From assembly GCF_016756315.1 (NCBI RefSeq), contig NZ_AP024235.1, positions 434,001-498,000 of the forward strand: a DNA stretch of 64,000 nt, read 5' to 3'. This document shows, piece after piece, positions 18,918-28,571 of the stretch. The number at the start of each line of letters is the position of its first letter. Position 1 is the first letter of the stretch. The translations under genes were made by a program, and so were the position numbers. The stretch comes from Alteromonas sp. KC3 (GTDB taxonomy: Bacteria; Pseudomonadota; Gammaproteobacteria; Enterobacterales; Alteromonadaceae). The notes beneath the pieces are model-generated. The model saw nothing but the letters and a program-made list of their open reading frames with translations, was not told the DNA's origin and made no database searches.

Positions 18918-19427
18918 TTAGGCGTCCATTTTTGGCGCTTCGCCCTGTGCTTGCTGAGCGCGTTTTTGCATGTAAGCTGCGAAGATTGCGTCGAAGTTTA
19001 CTGGCGCTAGGTTAAGTGGAGGGAAAGTACCACGGTTAACCAGATTTGAAATAGTTTCACGAGCGTAAGGGAACAGCATGTTCGGGCAGAAAGAGCCTAG
19101 CGTGTGTGCTTTCGCTTGATCTGGCATTTCACCAATAGCGAAAATACCTGCTTGCTGAACTTCACAAAGGAACGCGGTTTCTTCACCTAGTGACGCCGTT
19201 ACTGTTACAGAAAGCACTACTTCAAACACGTTCTCTTCTAGCTTATTGGTGCTAGTGTCGATATCAAGTTTAATTTCTGGCTTCCACTCTTTAGTGAAAA
19301 TAGCCGGTGCATTTGGCGATTCAAAAGAAATGTCTTTTGTGTAGATGCGTTGAATGTTGAACTGCGGTCCTTGTTGAGGTTGTGCTGCAGCTGCTTCGCC
19401 GTTGTTTGTCTGATTCTCGTCAGCCAT
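18918..19427 (-). CDS. secB: protein-export chaperone SecB
   Basis: SecB holds precursor proteins unfolded and delivers them to SecA. The 169-residue protein has the family core [19 protein letters not shown], a central beta region, and [29 protein letters not shown] near the C-terminus. It has a Gln/Ala-rich N-terminal tail of about 20 residues. It lies between grxC and gpsA. Confidence 0.96.
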   Translation of the reverse strand: MADENQTNNGEAAAAQPQQGPQFNIQRIYTKDISFESPNAPAIFTKEWKPEIKLDIDTSTNKLEENVFEVVLSVTVTASLGEETAFLCEVQQAGIFAIGEMPDQAKAHTLGSFCPNMLFPYARETISNLVNRGTFPPLNLAPVNFDAIFAAYMQKRAQQAQGEAPKMDA

Positions 19428-19489
19428 GGTATTTCCTATTTAATTGTCGTTTTAATTTAATGTAGTGCGTTGCTGTATGCGCTGACGCT

Positions 19490-19750
19490 TTACGCAAGAC
19501 CCAACATTGGGTCAAGTTTACTTTGCGCTTCAAGGGCCATCATGTCATCACAGCCACCAACGTGCTGATCGTCGATGAAAATTTGTGGCACTGTCCAACC
19601 GCCGTTCGCGCGCTCAATCATTTCGTCACGAAGTTCTGGTTTAACATCAATGGGGTATTCAATAAATTCTACACCTTTTTGCGTTAATAGCGCTTTTGCA
19701 CGATGGCAATAAGGGCAATGCCCTTTGGTGTATAGTTCTACTTTGCTCAT
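19490..19750 (-). CDS. grxC: glutaredoxin 3
   Basis: This 86-residue thiol-disulfide reductant has the CPYC active site (Cys12, Cys15) and the glutathione-binding segments TVPQIFIDDQHVGGCDD. It lies 12 bp after the rhodanese-like gene and before secB, the classic cluster order. It is cytoplasmic. Confidence 0.95.
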   Translation of the reverse strand: MSKVELYTKGHCPYCHRAKALLTQKGVEFIEYPIDVKPELRDEMIERANGGWTVPQIFIDDQHVGGCDDMMALEAQSKLDPMLGLA

Positions 19751-19762
19751 AAAGGTTACCTG

Positions 19763-20188
19763 TTATTTAGAAACGGGAAGGCTGGCGCTTTGCCATGCGT
19801 TCATACCGCCTTTCAATACATTCACATTCGCGAAGCCCTCTTTTAGCATCGCATTTGCTGTACCACGAGCCTGATTACCCATAGCGCATACTACGATAAT
19901 GGGTTTATCTTTACTGTTTTCAAGTTTCTTGAAATTTTTCTCACGCACTTCTTCTGGTTTTAGCTGCCTAGCACCGAGTATGTGTCCGGCCTTAAACTCT
20001 TTCGCTGGACGCGTATCTAACACAATGGCGTCGTCTTTGTTCATAAGAAGTGTTGCTTCGTGAGTACTTAACTCTTTAACCGATGATGTCCAAGCACTGA
20101 TATAGCTAAATATCAGCATGGCAATCAGTGCAACCCAAATACCAGCAAGCACAATATTGTTGCCAGCAAATTCAATTAGTTGATCCAT
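19763..20188 (-). CDS. membrane-anchored rhodanese-like protein (YibN type)
   Basis: The 141-residue protein has an N-terminal membrane segment (about residues 10-30) and a rhodanese domain with VLDTRPAKEFKAGHILGARQL. The active-site loop VCAMGNQARGT contains the catalytic Cys. It heads the rhodanese-grxC-secB-gpsA cluster as yibN does in E. coli. It probably handles persulfide sulfur at the membrane; the true substrate is unknown. Confidence 0.88.
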   Translation of the reverse strand: MDQLIEFAGNNIVLAGIWVALIAMLIFSYISAWTSSVKELSTHEATLLMNKDDAIVLDTRPAKEFKAGHILGARQLKPEEVREKNFKKLENSKDKPIIVVCAMGNQARGTANAMLKEGFANVNVLKGGMNAWQSASLPVSK

Positions 20189-20416
20189 TACCTCTAACCC
20201 TGTCTACAGACCATGAAAAGAGAGCAAAGTATATAGAAAAATGGGCGAGAAACCAGTCTACTCTGGCTTACATTGAGCACACTTGCAGTGAATAAGCTTA
20301 GATGATTGATATTACAACCAAATTGCACTGGGCAACTGTCTTACCCTCAGATACACTGACTCTAGTAATTGCAAATTTCAGATAATAGCGGTTTACGCTA
20401 GGGATCATTAAGGCTA

Positions 20417-21583
20417 ATGACGTTTTTTCGAATAAAGCTTCCACTTTTAACGGCGCTAGGTGTTATTGCGCTGATGCTAGTAAGTGGTAGTGTTGTCGCG
20501 CAAGACGAGGACCCGTCGGCGCAGCGAGAAAAATTGGCCGAGCTTCAAGCTGAACTACGCGCAAGACAACAAGTTCTGGAAAATAGCAAGGCCAGCGCGC
20601 AAGAGCTTGAAGATGTACTAAAAGCGTCAGAGTTAGAGATTGCTAAAGTGGCTAAGGCGCTTGCGCTTACCAAACAGTCCCTAAACGATGTTGAACAAGA
20701 ACAGTCACAGTTGCAAGCGGAACAAAGCGAGCTAAAAACGGCCATTCGAAAGCAGCAGTCTCTGCTTTCTAGTCAGTTAAAGAGCGCGTTCATGGCAGGG
20801 CACTACGACTATGCCAAAATGTTATTCTACCAAGATGATGCGAGAACCTTTGAGCGTGTTATTACCTACTATCAGTACGTAGCAAAAGCTCGCCAGAAAG
20901 AGATTGAAAGTTTTCGAGGAAATGTTGCACGCCTTGAAGAGGTGAATGAAGCGCTCGAAGAAAAAGCATTAGCATTAGTAAATTTACAAAAAGATCAGGA
21001 AAACCAGCGTGCCGTATTGATTACGCGTCAAGACGACAGAAAGACAACGCTGAAGAAAATTAATCAAACTATCGCCAGCGAAAATCAAAAGATAGCATCG
21101 TTACAAGCCGACGAAAAAGCGCTGAAAGATGCCATAGAAGCTGCAAGACTTGCCGCAGAGCGCGCCGCGCGAGAAGCGAAGATTTCGTTAGATGGCTTAG
21201 CGAAGCTCAAAGGAAAATTGAAAGCGCCGGTTGATGGACGTATCCGCAATTTGTTCGGTAACCGTCGCCAAGGCCAAGTGCGTTGGAAAGGCATCATTAT
21301 CGATGGCGCTGAAGGCGACCCGGTTAATAGTATTGCACCGGGCAAGGTACTTTATGCCGACTGGTTGCGCGGTTTTGGTTTAGTTTCAATTATCGATCAC
21401 GGCGATGGTTATATGAGCGTATATGGCCACAACCAAGCACTTCTCAAACAGGTGGGTGACGAAGTGCGAAGCGGCGAGCGTATTGCGCTGGTCGGGCGAA
21501 GCGGTGGGCAAGAATACCCCAATCTTTATTTTGAGATTCGTCACAAAGGTAAAGCATTAAATCCACGCACTTGGTTTAATTAG
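20417..21583 (+). CDS. envC: murein hydrolase activator EnvC
   Basis: The 388-residue protein has a signal sequence (about residues 1-29), long coiled coils (30-250) and a C-terminal LytM/M23-like domain (about 265-388). EnvC activates the amidases AmiA/AmiB at the septum. The LytM domain lacks intact HxxxD/HxH zinc motifs (positions read YADWLRGF and FEIRHKG), as expected for an activator rather than a protease. It is followed by the YibQ-like gene as in E. coli, though with a 274-bp gap. Confidence 0.9.
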   Translation: MTFFRIKLPLLTALGVIALMLVSGSVVAQDEDPSAQREKLAELQAELRARQQVLENSKASAQELEDVLKASELEIAKVAKALALTKQSLNDVEQEQSQLQAEQSELKTAIRKQQSLLSSQLKSAFMAGHYDYAKMLFYQDDARTFERVITYYQYVAKARQKEIESFRGNVARLEEVNEALEEKALALVNLQKDQENQRAVLITRQDDRKTTLKKINQTIASENQKIASLQADEKALKDAIEAARLAAERAAREAKISLDGLAKLKGKLKAPVDGRIRNLFGNRRQGQVRWKGIIIDGAEGDPVNSIAPGKVLYADWLRGFGLVSIIDHGDGYMSVYGHNQALLKQVGDEVRSGERIALVGRSGGQEYPNLYFEIRHKGKALNPRTWFN

Positions 21584-21857
21584 CGCGCACTGCGCCGCCA
21601 GCCGTGTATGCAAACATAACGCTTATCGCCTGTGGGGCTCATTTGATACCTGATTATTATTCTCAATAAGTTGAATCTGGCCGAGTAATTGGTATTCTCT
21701 AGTAAGGTGACTTAACAAATAACATTGCCATGCGCTAAGGCAAGTTGTTAAGTACAAACAGAAGTGGTGGCTATACGTGTCATTAAGGGCGTATCAGCGA
21801 AGGTGTTCGGCCAACTGTTTGATATAAAAATAACGATAAATAAATGGATAATTGTAG

Positions 21858-22643
21858 ATGCGTTTGCGTCTTATAATAACAAGTCTGCTGTGTGTGCTAA
21901 GCGGGCTACTTTGCCACGCAGCAACGGCAAAGTCTGACATCATCATTATATTAGACGACCTTGGTTACAGGCCGTCCGACGTCGCTGCTTTCTCTCTTCC
22001 TAAAGAAATTACTTTTTCGATATTGCCTCAAACACCACTGGCCAGTGATATCGCCAAACGCGCAGAGCAAGAAGGACGCGCGGTTATGTTACACATGCCC
22101 ATGCAGTCGCAAAAGGATCTCAATATGGGGCCGCTAGGTCTATCGACTGACATGTATGCTGGTGCGATAACACATACCTTGCGCCGAGCAATAAAAAGTG
22201 TGCCTAACGCCATTGGCGTAAACAATCATATGGGCAGCGCATTTACCGGCCAAGAAGAGGCAATGGAAACATTGATGAAAGAGATAAAGCGACAAGGTCT
22301 CTTTTTTGTCGATAGTCGCACGACGGTGTTAACCAAAGGCGAGCAAGTCGCTTCACGTCTTGGTGTACCAAGCGTCAGTCGCCAGGTATTTCTTGATCAC
22401 GAACTCAGTGACGAATTTCTACTACGGCAATTCAATCGCATGAAGCGGATTGCCAAGAAAAAAGGGCAAGTGGTGGTGATTGGTCACCCCCATCCACAAA
22501 CTATTGCATTTCTGCAAAAACATTTACCTGCACTTGAAAGTGAAGGTTTCAACCTCATTTCTGTTGCCGATTACTTCGCACCATCACAGGCATTAGCCGC
22601 AACTGGGTTACCGGATTTATCGGCGTCTGCACCTAATGAGTGA
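21858..22643 (+). CDS. divergent polysaccharide deacetylase family protein (YibQ)
   Basis: The 261-residue protein has a signal peptide (MRLRLIITSLLCVLSGLLCHAATA) and the YibQ/DUF610 segments IIIILDDLGYR, ISILPQTP, VMLHMPMQ, NNHMGSAFT and IGHPHPQT. The conserved Asp-Asp and His residues suggest a metal-dependent deacetylase fold acting in the periplasm. Its place next to envC suggests a link to cell-wall remodelling at division. Its substrate is not known. Confidence 0.85.
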   Translation: MRLRLIITSLLCVLSGLLCHAATAKSDIIIILDDLGYRPSDVAAFSLPKEITFSILPQTPLASDIAKRAEQEGRAVMLHMPMQSQKDLNMGPLGLSTDMYAGAITHTLRRAIKSVPNAIGVNNHMGSAFTGQEEAMETLMKEIKRQGLFFVDSRTTVLTKGEQVASRLGVPSVSRQVFLDHELSDEFLLRQFNRMKRIAKKKGQVVVIGHPHPQTIAFLQKHLPALESEGFNLISVADYFAPSQALAATGLPDLSASAPNE

Positions 22644-22778
22644 GCTTAGTGCTTGTAATTACGGGTTATATCATGGATGTGGTGTGAGACTGAGCTTATT
22701 AACGCTAACCGTTTAGTCTATTTTCTTCTCGCTCAGATCAAAATTTAATGTACGATTATTTTTCATTTTGCTGAGTTT

Positions 22779-22791
22779 GTTATATTATAAC
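22779..22791. promoter_or_regulatory. Zur-like box
   Basis: GTTATATTATAAC is a perfect palindrome (GTTATA, T, TATAAC). It matches the core of the gammaproteobacterial zinc-uptake regulator box as I remember it (TGTTATAATATAACA), except for the centre. It overlaps a -10-like TATATT and lies 31 bp before the MerC-like gene. A-T-rich palindromes can arise by chance. Confidence 0.5.
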
Positions 22792-22822
22792 GTCTCTGGC
22801 GCAATATTCGGTATACGAGTTA

Positions 22823-23251
22823 ATGAATCCAATTGAAGAGAATCCAACAAAACTAGACAAACTTGGCATCTGGGTGTCGAGCTTGTGTGCGTTGCATTGT
22901 CTTGCATTACCTGTGCTAATACCGTTACTACCACTTATCGGTTCCAGCTTTTTTGCGCAAGTGTGGTTCGAACGTACCATTTTAACGTTTTCAATTCTTG
23001 TCGGTGCAGTTGCGTTGTTAAGCGGTGCATTGCGTTATCACGGTAAATTTTATCCGCTAGGGCTGCTATTTAGTGGCGGCGCAATCTATTGGTTTAAAGA
23101 TATTTTTGGCCATGAGTATGAACCCTTTACCATTGCCATTGGTGCAATGCTGATTGTGGCTGGGCATTGGGTGAATATGCGCCTTTGCCGTCAATGTAAA
23201 TGCTGTAAAAACACCGTTTTTACTGAACACCTCTCAACAGAGTTTAAGTAG
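22823..23251 (+). CDS. MerC-domain membrane protein
   Basis: The 142-residue protein has four predicted membrane segments. The first carries CALHC (Cys24, Cys28 by my count), the MerC-type metal-binding pair, and the C-terminal tail has a cysteine cluster (CRQCKCCK). MerC proteins move mercuric ions inward, but no mer operon, merR or merA is present. With a Zur-like palindrome upstream, a role in zinc handling is more likely than mercury resistance; that is inference. Confidence 0.75.
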   Translation: MNPIEENPTKLDKLGIWVSSLCALHCLALPVLIPLLPLIGSSFFAQVWFERTILTFSILVGAVALLSGALRYHGKFYPLGLLFSGGAIYWFKDIFGHEYEPFTIAIGAMLIVAGHWVNMRLCRQCKCCKNTVFTEHLSTEFK

Positions 23252-23283
23252 ACAATGTCCCAATCAACGGGGTAATGCGCTGA

Positions 23284-24006
23284 TTACTCTTCGTTAGATT
23301 CTCGGTTCTCGCTGTTGGCTTTTAATATTTGTCTGGCTATATCAGGCACATTCGTAAAAATACCTGTTACTCCCCATTTTGCTAACATGAGCATGTCTTT
23401 AGGTTCATCAACGGTATAAACGTACACGTTAAACCCTGCATTAAGAACAGTTTCAACAAACGACTTATCAACGGCATCTAACGCAATATTGACAGAGTAG
23501 GCATTTAGCGCGCGAGCACTGGCTGTGCAATCTAGTTCATAACTTGCCGACAGCGCGCCAATTTTAACCTCAGGCCACAGCACTTTGATTGCTTTTAGCC
23601 AGTGGTGATTAAATGATGATACCAGTAGATTGCTCACATTGACGTTGCTGGCATTCACCGCTTTTTTTACATCTTCAACCCAGCGTTTTACATCAACCAA
23701 GTGCTTTATTTCGATGTTGCACCACTTTGTTGGTGGCACCGTGTTAAGGGTGTCAATAAGAGTAGGTATGCGCTCTCCCTCACCAATATCCAAAGTAGAC
23801 AATTCGCTGAAGGGAGTCTCAAGTAAGTAGCCCTTAACGTTTGCCCTGCGCACAAGGGTTCTATCGTGAAATACGATAATCCCGCTATCGTGCTGATAAA
23901 CGTCAAACTCTATACCATCAGCGGCTTGCTCAAAGGCAAGTTTAAACGCTTTTAGCGAGTTCTCGGGTGCTTGTTTACTGGCACCGCGGTGAGCATAAAT
24001 ACGCAT
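23284..24006 (-). CDS. glycerophosphodiester phosphodiesterase
   Basis: The 240-residue cytoplasmic protein has the GDPD signature IYAHRGASKQAPENS (catalytic His) and GIEFDVYQHDSGIIVFHDRTL with metal-binding Glu/Asp and second His. It hydrolyses glycerophosphodiesters to glycerol-3-phosphate and alcohol. It is of the UgpQ type: short and without a signal peptide. It lies 11 bp after the DMT transporter in a psd-DMT-GDPD run, so it probably recycles phospholipid breakdown products. Confidence 0.88.
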   Translation of the reverse strand: MRIYAHRGASKQAPENSLKAFKLAFEQAADGIEFDVYQHDSGIIVFHDRTLVRRANVKGYLLETPFSELSTLDIGEGERIPTLIDTLNTVPPTKWCNIEIKHLVDVKRWVEDVKKAVNASNVNVSNLLVSSFNHHWLKAIKVLWPEVKIGALSASYELDCTASARALNAYSVNIALDAVDKSFVETVLNAGFNVYVYTVDEPKDMLMLAKWGVTGIFTNVPDIARQILKANSENRESNEE

Positions 24007-24017
24007 AGTCTACCGCC

Positions 24018-24893
24018 TTAGTCTGAGGCATTATTATGGAGTTTGTGCGTGTTAAGCGTTTCATATACCGACGCTGAAGTAATTAACACACCGCCCACTA
24101 ACGCACTGATTGTGGGAGTTTCATCAAGTAACAGAATAGCTAAAAACACGCCATACAAAGGTTGCATGCAGGCGATAAGCGAAAAGGTTTTTGCGCGCAA
24201 ATGGCGAAGGCTCGCCGCAATTAATGCATGAGGTAGTGCAGTAAAAACGGTACCTAAAAGTAACAGCATTAACCAAGCATCGGTGGAAGCGTTAGTAATA
24301 CTTTCGCTACCAAAGGGAAGCAAGATAAGTGCGATCACAAGGGTCTGCCACGCCATCGCTTGCGCGCCGCTGTAGTGTTTAAAATGCTTGCGATGTATGA
24401 GATTTCGAAATGAGTACAACACGGCAGATGCAATACCGATAAGCACCCCAAGGGTAACGTCATTTTCCAAAGACGTTTCCGGCACAATTAAATACACACC
24501 GAAAATAACGGTTAGTGTTGAGACTATGTCTTGCCAAACAAGGCGTACACGCTCAAAAAACGGCTCAATCAGCACGGTAATAACAGGAAAGGTAAATAGC
24601 GCTATCATGCCCACAGATACGCCTGCATATTGCATGGCGGCAAAGTAGGTGACCCAATGAAGCGCCATTAATACGCCTAATCCCACTGCTACGGTGTAGT
24701 CTTTCTTGGAATTAAGCGTAATTTTGTTTCTGGCAAGTTTAAGAAAAGCAAACAACGCAATGCAAGCAAATACAGAGCGTACGAGCGTGATGTCGGCTGC
24801 ACTTAATGGCACAAGCTTTGAGAAAAGCGCCGTGCCACCAAGTAAAATCACCGTTAAGTGAAGCGATATAAGGCTTTTTTTAACAGCATCCAT
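24018..24893 (-). CDS. DMT-superfamily (EamA) transporter
   Basis: The 291-residue protein has ten predicted membrane segments in two EamA repeats, with the second-repeat motif LYGVFLAILLLDETPT. Such proteins usually export metabolites or amino acids. It lies 3 bp after psd and 11 bp before the phosphodiesterase gene. The substrate cannot be predicted from the sequence. Confidence 0.8.
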   Translation of the reverse strand: MDAVKKSLISLHLTVILLGGTALFSKLVPLSAADITLVRSVFACIALFAFLKLARNKITLNSKKDYTVAVGLGVLMALHWVTYFAAMQYAGVSVGMIALFTFPVITVLIEPFFERVRLVWQDIVSTLTVIFGVYLIVPETSLENDVTLGVLIGIASAVLYSFRNLIHRKHFKHYSGAQAMAWQTLVIALILLPFGSESITNASTDAWLMLLLLGTVFTALPHALIAASLRHLRAKTFSLIACMQPLYGVFLAILLLDETPTISALVGGVLITSASVYETLNTHKLHNNASD

Positions 24894-24896
24894 AAA

Positions 24897-25820
24897 TTAG
24901 CTGTTAGCGTCCTCTGCCGAGTCTTCTTTTGACAGAGCGTCTGCCTCAGTATCATCAGAACCATTGCGCATATTTGCCATTGGGACACCCAGTCTCGTCA
25001 CCATGCCAGGCGCCATGTCTTCAAACTCAATCATGTCTTTTTCAAAGCACACAACAATGGTTGAGCCAAGCTTGAAACGTCCAAGTTCCGCGCCCTTCTC
25101 AAGTTTAACTGCCGCTTCACTGTCTTTTTCGTAAGACCAATGCTGCACGTTTTTGCCTGCTGGCGGCGTAACCGTTCCAGACCAGACGGTTTCAATACTT
25201 GCAACAATGGTGGCACCAACAAGTACCATGGCCATTTTACCCACTGGCGTATCGAAAAGTGCAACCACACGCTCGTTACGTGCGAAAAGGCCCGGAATGT
25301 TTTGTGCTGTTAGCGGATTTACTGAAAACAGTTCGCCTGGCACATAAATCATATCGGTAAGCGTGCCTTCAATCGGCATGTGAATACGGTGGTAATCGCG
25401 TGGGGCAAGGTAGATGGTTGCGAACTTACCGTTTTTAAACGGCGCTGCAATTTCAGGCTTGCCGCCTAATAAAGTAGTCAGGCTGAAATCATGACCTTTT
25501 GCCTGAAAAATACTGTCGCTGTTAATGTCACCAAACTGGCTTACCGTGCCATCTACAGCATGAATAAGCACATTGTCATTGTCATCAATACTACGCGCAT
25601 CTGGTTTTAAAGGGCGCGTAAAAAATGCATTAAAGCTGCGGTAATGCGTAGGGTCTTCGTACAGCGCTTCGGTCATATCGACGTTGTACTGTTTAATAAA
25701 CGTCTTAATAAAAAAGGTGGTAACGCTGCCCATTTCAGCTTCAGCAAGCTTGCCAACAAGACGCGACAGCAAATGCTTTGGGGTGACGTACTGTAAATTA
25801 ACTTTAAGCCAATCTAACAC
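24897..25820 (-). CDS. psd: phosphatidylserine decarboxylase proenzyme
   Basis: Psd makes phosphatidylethanolamine at the inner membrane. The 307-residue proenzyme has the self-cleavage site LGST ([12 protein letters not shown]), whose Ser becomes the pyruvoyl group, and the conserved [12 protein letters not shown] and [10 protein letters not shown] segments. After the LGST region there is an acidic tail of about 40 residues. The neighbouring rsgA and divergent orn match the E. coli order. Confidence 0.95.
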   Translation of the reverse strand: MLDWLKVNLQYVTPKHLLSRLVGKLAEAEMGSVTTFFIKTFIKQYNVDMTEALYEDPTHYRSFNAFFTRPLKPDARSIDDNDNVLIHAVDGTVSQFGDINSDSIFQAKGHDFSLTTLLGGKPEIAAPFKNGKFATIYLAPRDYHRIHMPIEGTLTDMIYVPGELFSVNPLTAQNIPGLFARNERVVALFDTPVGKMAMVLVGATIVASIETVWSGTVTPPAGKNVQHWSYEKDSEAAVKLEKGAELGRFKLGSTIVVCFEKDMIEFEDMAPGMVTRLGVPMANMRNGSDDTEADALSKEDSAEDANS

Positions 25821-25940
25821 AAAATATCTCCATTTCTTTTACCCGTGCAATTGTACCTCAACTGAAGAAGCTTCGGGCAACTTTAACATTATGGATATGA
25901 CAAATTAGCTATAAGCAGCATGTGTTTAGCAAAGAACGCG

Positions 25941-26984
25941 CTACGCGCCAGGTGGTTGGCTATGGCTAGGGCGTTGCTCTTCCATTGTTGTAAGAATTCT
26001 ATGGTAGCTTTCAAATCGCTCGGCGCTGATTTTACCTTCTTCAACAGCTTCTCTTAGCAAACAGCCAGGGTCGTTAAGGTGCTTACAGTCTCTGAACTTA
26101 CAGCCGCCAAGATAATCCCTAAACTCTTTGAAACCCCAAGTAATACGCTCGGTAGGAATATGCCACAGGCCAAATTCGCGCACCCCTGGTGAGTCGATTA
26201 AATCGCCGCCCGCCGGAAGGTGCAATAGTTTTGCGGCTGTTGTGGTGTGTTGGCCAAGGCCCGAGTTATCAGAAATTTCCCCGGTTAATTCATCAGCGTC
26301 AGGTAGCACTTGGTTAATTAAGCTAGATTTTCCTACGCCCGATTGACCAACAAAAACACTGATGTTGTCGTTAAGATAATCGTTTAACGCATCAATGCCT
26401 TCGCCCGTTTTACAGCTAGTGAAGAGCACTTCATAGCCTAACGCTTCATACGTTTTTAGTTGGCCCTTAACGGTTTCCCGTTCATCGTCACTTAAAAGCT
26501 CCACTTTGTTTAAGACAATAAGTGGGGTAATACCAATATCTTCACAAGCTACTAGGTAACGGTCGATAATATTTAAAGACAATGAAGGAAGTATGGCGCT
26601 TACAACAATAATGCGGTCAATATTGGCAGCAATAGGCTTAATGCCGTCGTAGTAGTCTGGGCGAGTCAGCACAGAATGTCTGTCTTTTACAATTTCGATA
26701 ACGCCACTTACGCCAGACTCCGCATCATCGCCTTTACTAAAAAGAACCTTGTCACCACATACTACAGAGTCAACAGTACGACGAATATGGCAGCGAGATA
26801 TAACGCCTTGGGCGTCTTCAACGTCAGCATGTTTACCAAAGCGGCCTGTAACCGTGCCACTTTCAAGTGCGCTTTCGTCAAGGTTTACCGCACCTTTCGA
26901 TGCGTGTTTCTCACGCAAGCGCTTGCTTCTATTTGCCGCAACTTGGCGTTTTTGTCGTTGTGTAAGTTTTGGTTTTTTCGCCAC
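25941..26984 (-). CDS. rsgA: small ribosomal subunit biogenesis GTPase RsgA
   Basis: RsgA is a circularly permuted GTPase that matures the 30S subunit. The 347-residue protein has an OB-fold N-terminus, then the G motifs in permuted order: NKVEL (G4), [13 protein letters not shown] (G1), DSPGVREFG (G3). A C-terminal zinc site follows ([14 protein letters not shown]). The basic N-terminal tail is typical. It is divergent from orn, as in E. coli. Confidence 0.95.
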   Translation of the reverse strand: MAKKPKLTQRQKRQVAANRSKRLREKHASKGAVNLDESALESGTVTGRFGKHADVEDAQGVISRCHIRRTVDSVVCGDKVLFSKGDDAESGVSGVIEIVKDRHSVLTRPDYYDGIKPIAANIDRIIVVSAILPSLSLNIIDRYLVACEDIGITPLIVLNKVELLSDDERETVKGQLKTYEALGYEVLFTSCKTGEGIDALNDYLNDNISVFVGQSGVGKSSLINQVLPDADELTGEISDNSGLGQHTTTAAKLLHLPAGGDLIDSPGVREFGLWHIPTERITWGFKEFRDYLGGCKFRDCKHLNDPGCLLREAVEEGKISAERFESYHRILTTMEEQRPSHSQPPGA

Positions 26985-27069
26985 GATTCTTTTCTAGTTC
27001 ACGTATACTATGTCAATAATACCGTTTGTAGGGCATGGTTGCCATGTCTGTAGCGCAAAGAGGAACATA

Positions 27070-27615
27070 ATGAGTAAACACGATAGCAATCTAGTGTGGA
27101 TTGACATGGAAATGACCGGGCTTGACCCAGAAACTTGTGTAGTGATGGAAATAGCCACCATAGTGACTGATGCACAGCTGAATATTTTAGCCGAAGGCCC
27201 TGTAATTGCGGTGCATCAACCGGACAGTGTATTAGACAATATGGATGAATGGTGCACACGAGTACACGGAGAAAGTGGGTTAACTGACCGCTGTAGAGCA
27301 AGCACCGTTAATGAGGCGCAGGCCGCTCAACAGACCATCGCATTTTTGGAGCAATGGGTTGATGCCGGTAAATCACCGCTTTGTGGTAATACAATAGGGC
27401 AAGACCGACGCTTTATGGTGAAATACATGCCAGAGCTTGAGGAATACTTTCATTACCGCAGCATCGACGTAAGTACAATTAAAGAACTCACAAAGCGCTG
27501 GAAACCAGAAATTCTAGATGGATTTAAAAAGAAAGGCGTGCATTTGGCGCTTGATGATATTCGCGAGTCTATTGAAGAAATGCGCTATTATCGTGAGAAA
27601 GTGTTTACGATTTAA
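27070..27615 (+). CDS. orn: oligoribonuclease
   Basis: Orn degrades short RNAs, including pGpG from c-di-GMP breakdown. The 181-residue protein has the DEDDh motifs [12 protein letters not shown] (Exo I), [10 protein letters not shown] (Exo II) and [11 protein letters not shown] (Exo III). The ATG at 27070 has AGAGGAACATA upstream and gives the family N-terminus; the longer frame from 27010 does not. Its pGpG role matters here because the window has several c-di-GMP genes. Confidence 0.96.
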   Translation: MSKHDSNLVWIDMEMTGLDPETCVVMEIATIVTDAQLNILAEGPVIAVHQPDSVLDNMDEWCTRVHGESGLTDRCRASTVNEAQAAQQTIAFLEQWVDAGKSPLCGNTIGQDRRFMVKYMPELEEYFHYRSIDVSTIKELTKRWKPEILDGFKKKGVHLALDDIRESIEEMRYYREKVFTI

Positions 27616-27655
27616 GCATTCAAACATCGAGGTGCAAAAAAAGTGGAATTAAAGG

Positions 27656-27683
27656 TTGCGTTAGTCAAAAATTTTTGTAAAAT
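27656..27683 (+). promoter_or_regulatory. tRNA-Gly promoter
   Basis: TTGCGT (27656-27661) and TAAAAT (27678-27683) are 16 bp apart and are followed by a GC-rich discriminator (GCGCACC), typical of growth-rate-controlled stable-RNA promoters. It lies about 33 bp before the first tRNA-Gly. Confidence 0.6.
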
Positions 27684-27716
27684 GCGCACCACTTCAAACG
27701 AAGTACCTCTTTTGTT

Positions 27717-27792
<76 letters not shown>

Positions 27793-27798
27793 AATTTA

Positions 27799-27840
27799 AA
27801 TCTGATGTCTAATCAGATTATCAAAAAGATGCAAAGCATC
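27799..27840 (+). other. tRNA spacer with two hairpins
   Basis: Between the two tRNA-Gly genes, AATCTGAT/ATCAGATT (27799-27819) and GATGC/GCATC (27828-27840) form two short hairpins without T-runs. They are probably processing signals or simple spacers of the shared transcript. Confidence 0.4.
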
Positions 27841-27848
27841 GACTCTAT

Positions 27849-27924
<76 letters not shown>

Positions 27925-28571
27925 AATTTTTAAACACCGTCATAATAATAAGCTAACACAGTTGTATCTATGCGACCCCTCGAAGTGCCCGCGACCGAGT
28001 GTCGGCCAGTTGCGAACCTAGTTTCCCGCTCCAAATTTTCAAACACCTAAGATAAGCAAAATAATATAGTTGTATCCATGCGATCTCTTCATGCGCTTGT
28101 GTGAGTGGTGATCTTCTGCTTCTTGCTTCTGTGGCTATTCACCAAAATGAATAAAATGCGACTATTTATTCATTTTGCAATGCGCTTTTTTGGTGCGTTA
28201 TTTCTATATCTGAACTACTCTTTTCTCTAGGCCTTTTTCATTGCGTGCTATGGTGGTGTTTTATCATGGTGCAATAATACGGATATTCTTCCTTAATGCA
28301 CCTAAATTGGGAATAATTTCACTAATATTGAATAATTACCCTGTTTTGGGTGGTTTTTATATGCATTTGTATTAGAATGCGCGGCAATTTCCGGCATGCT
28401 TTCTGCTGAGCATACTTGTGGTATGTTGATTAAATAATAATAACATCAGCGTCTCGCTGGGCCGGACATCAACCTCACAACGCTTGAAACGCAATTTACA
28501 GAAGGATTCTGTTTCTCCAATGGAATGGTAATTGGTGGTTCATGAGTATCATCAATATAGAGAGAGAAAAA
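27925..28571. other. intergenic region, tRNA-Gly to TonB receptor
   Basis: This 647-bp gap holds the decayed tRNA-Gly copy, a further partial repeat of its spacer (about 28033-28087) and the upstream region of the TonB receptor. The latter has a TAGAAT -10-like hexamer near 28373 and a small CATAC/GTATG hairpin near 28411. I see no Fur box and no convincing ORF. Confidence 0.5.
27971..28033 (+). pseudogene. decayed tRNA-Gly copy
   Basis: The last 27 bases (AGTTGCGAACCTAGTTTCCC, then GCTCCA) match the T-arm, acceptor and CCA of the intact tRNA-Gly genes with few changes. The D-arm and anticodon arm are scrambled or lost, and the element is about 63 nt instead of 76. The flanking AAATTTT-AAACACC and AGTTGTATC-ATGCGA segments are repeated too, showing that a whole tRNA-plus-spacer unit was duplicated and then decayed. 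Confidence 0.65.

Noticed and set aside
27925..28571. Possible small gene or regulatory RNA before the TonB receptor
   Set aside because: Only degraded tRNA repeats and A/T-rich promoter-like sequence are visible; no ORF with a ribosome site and no Fur box.
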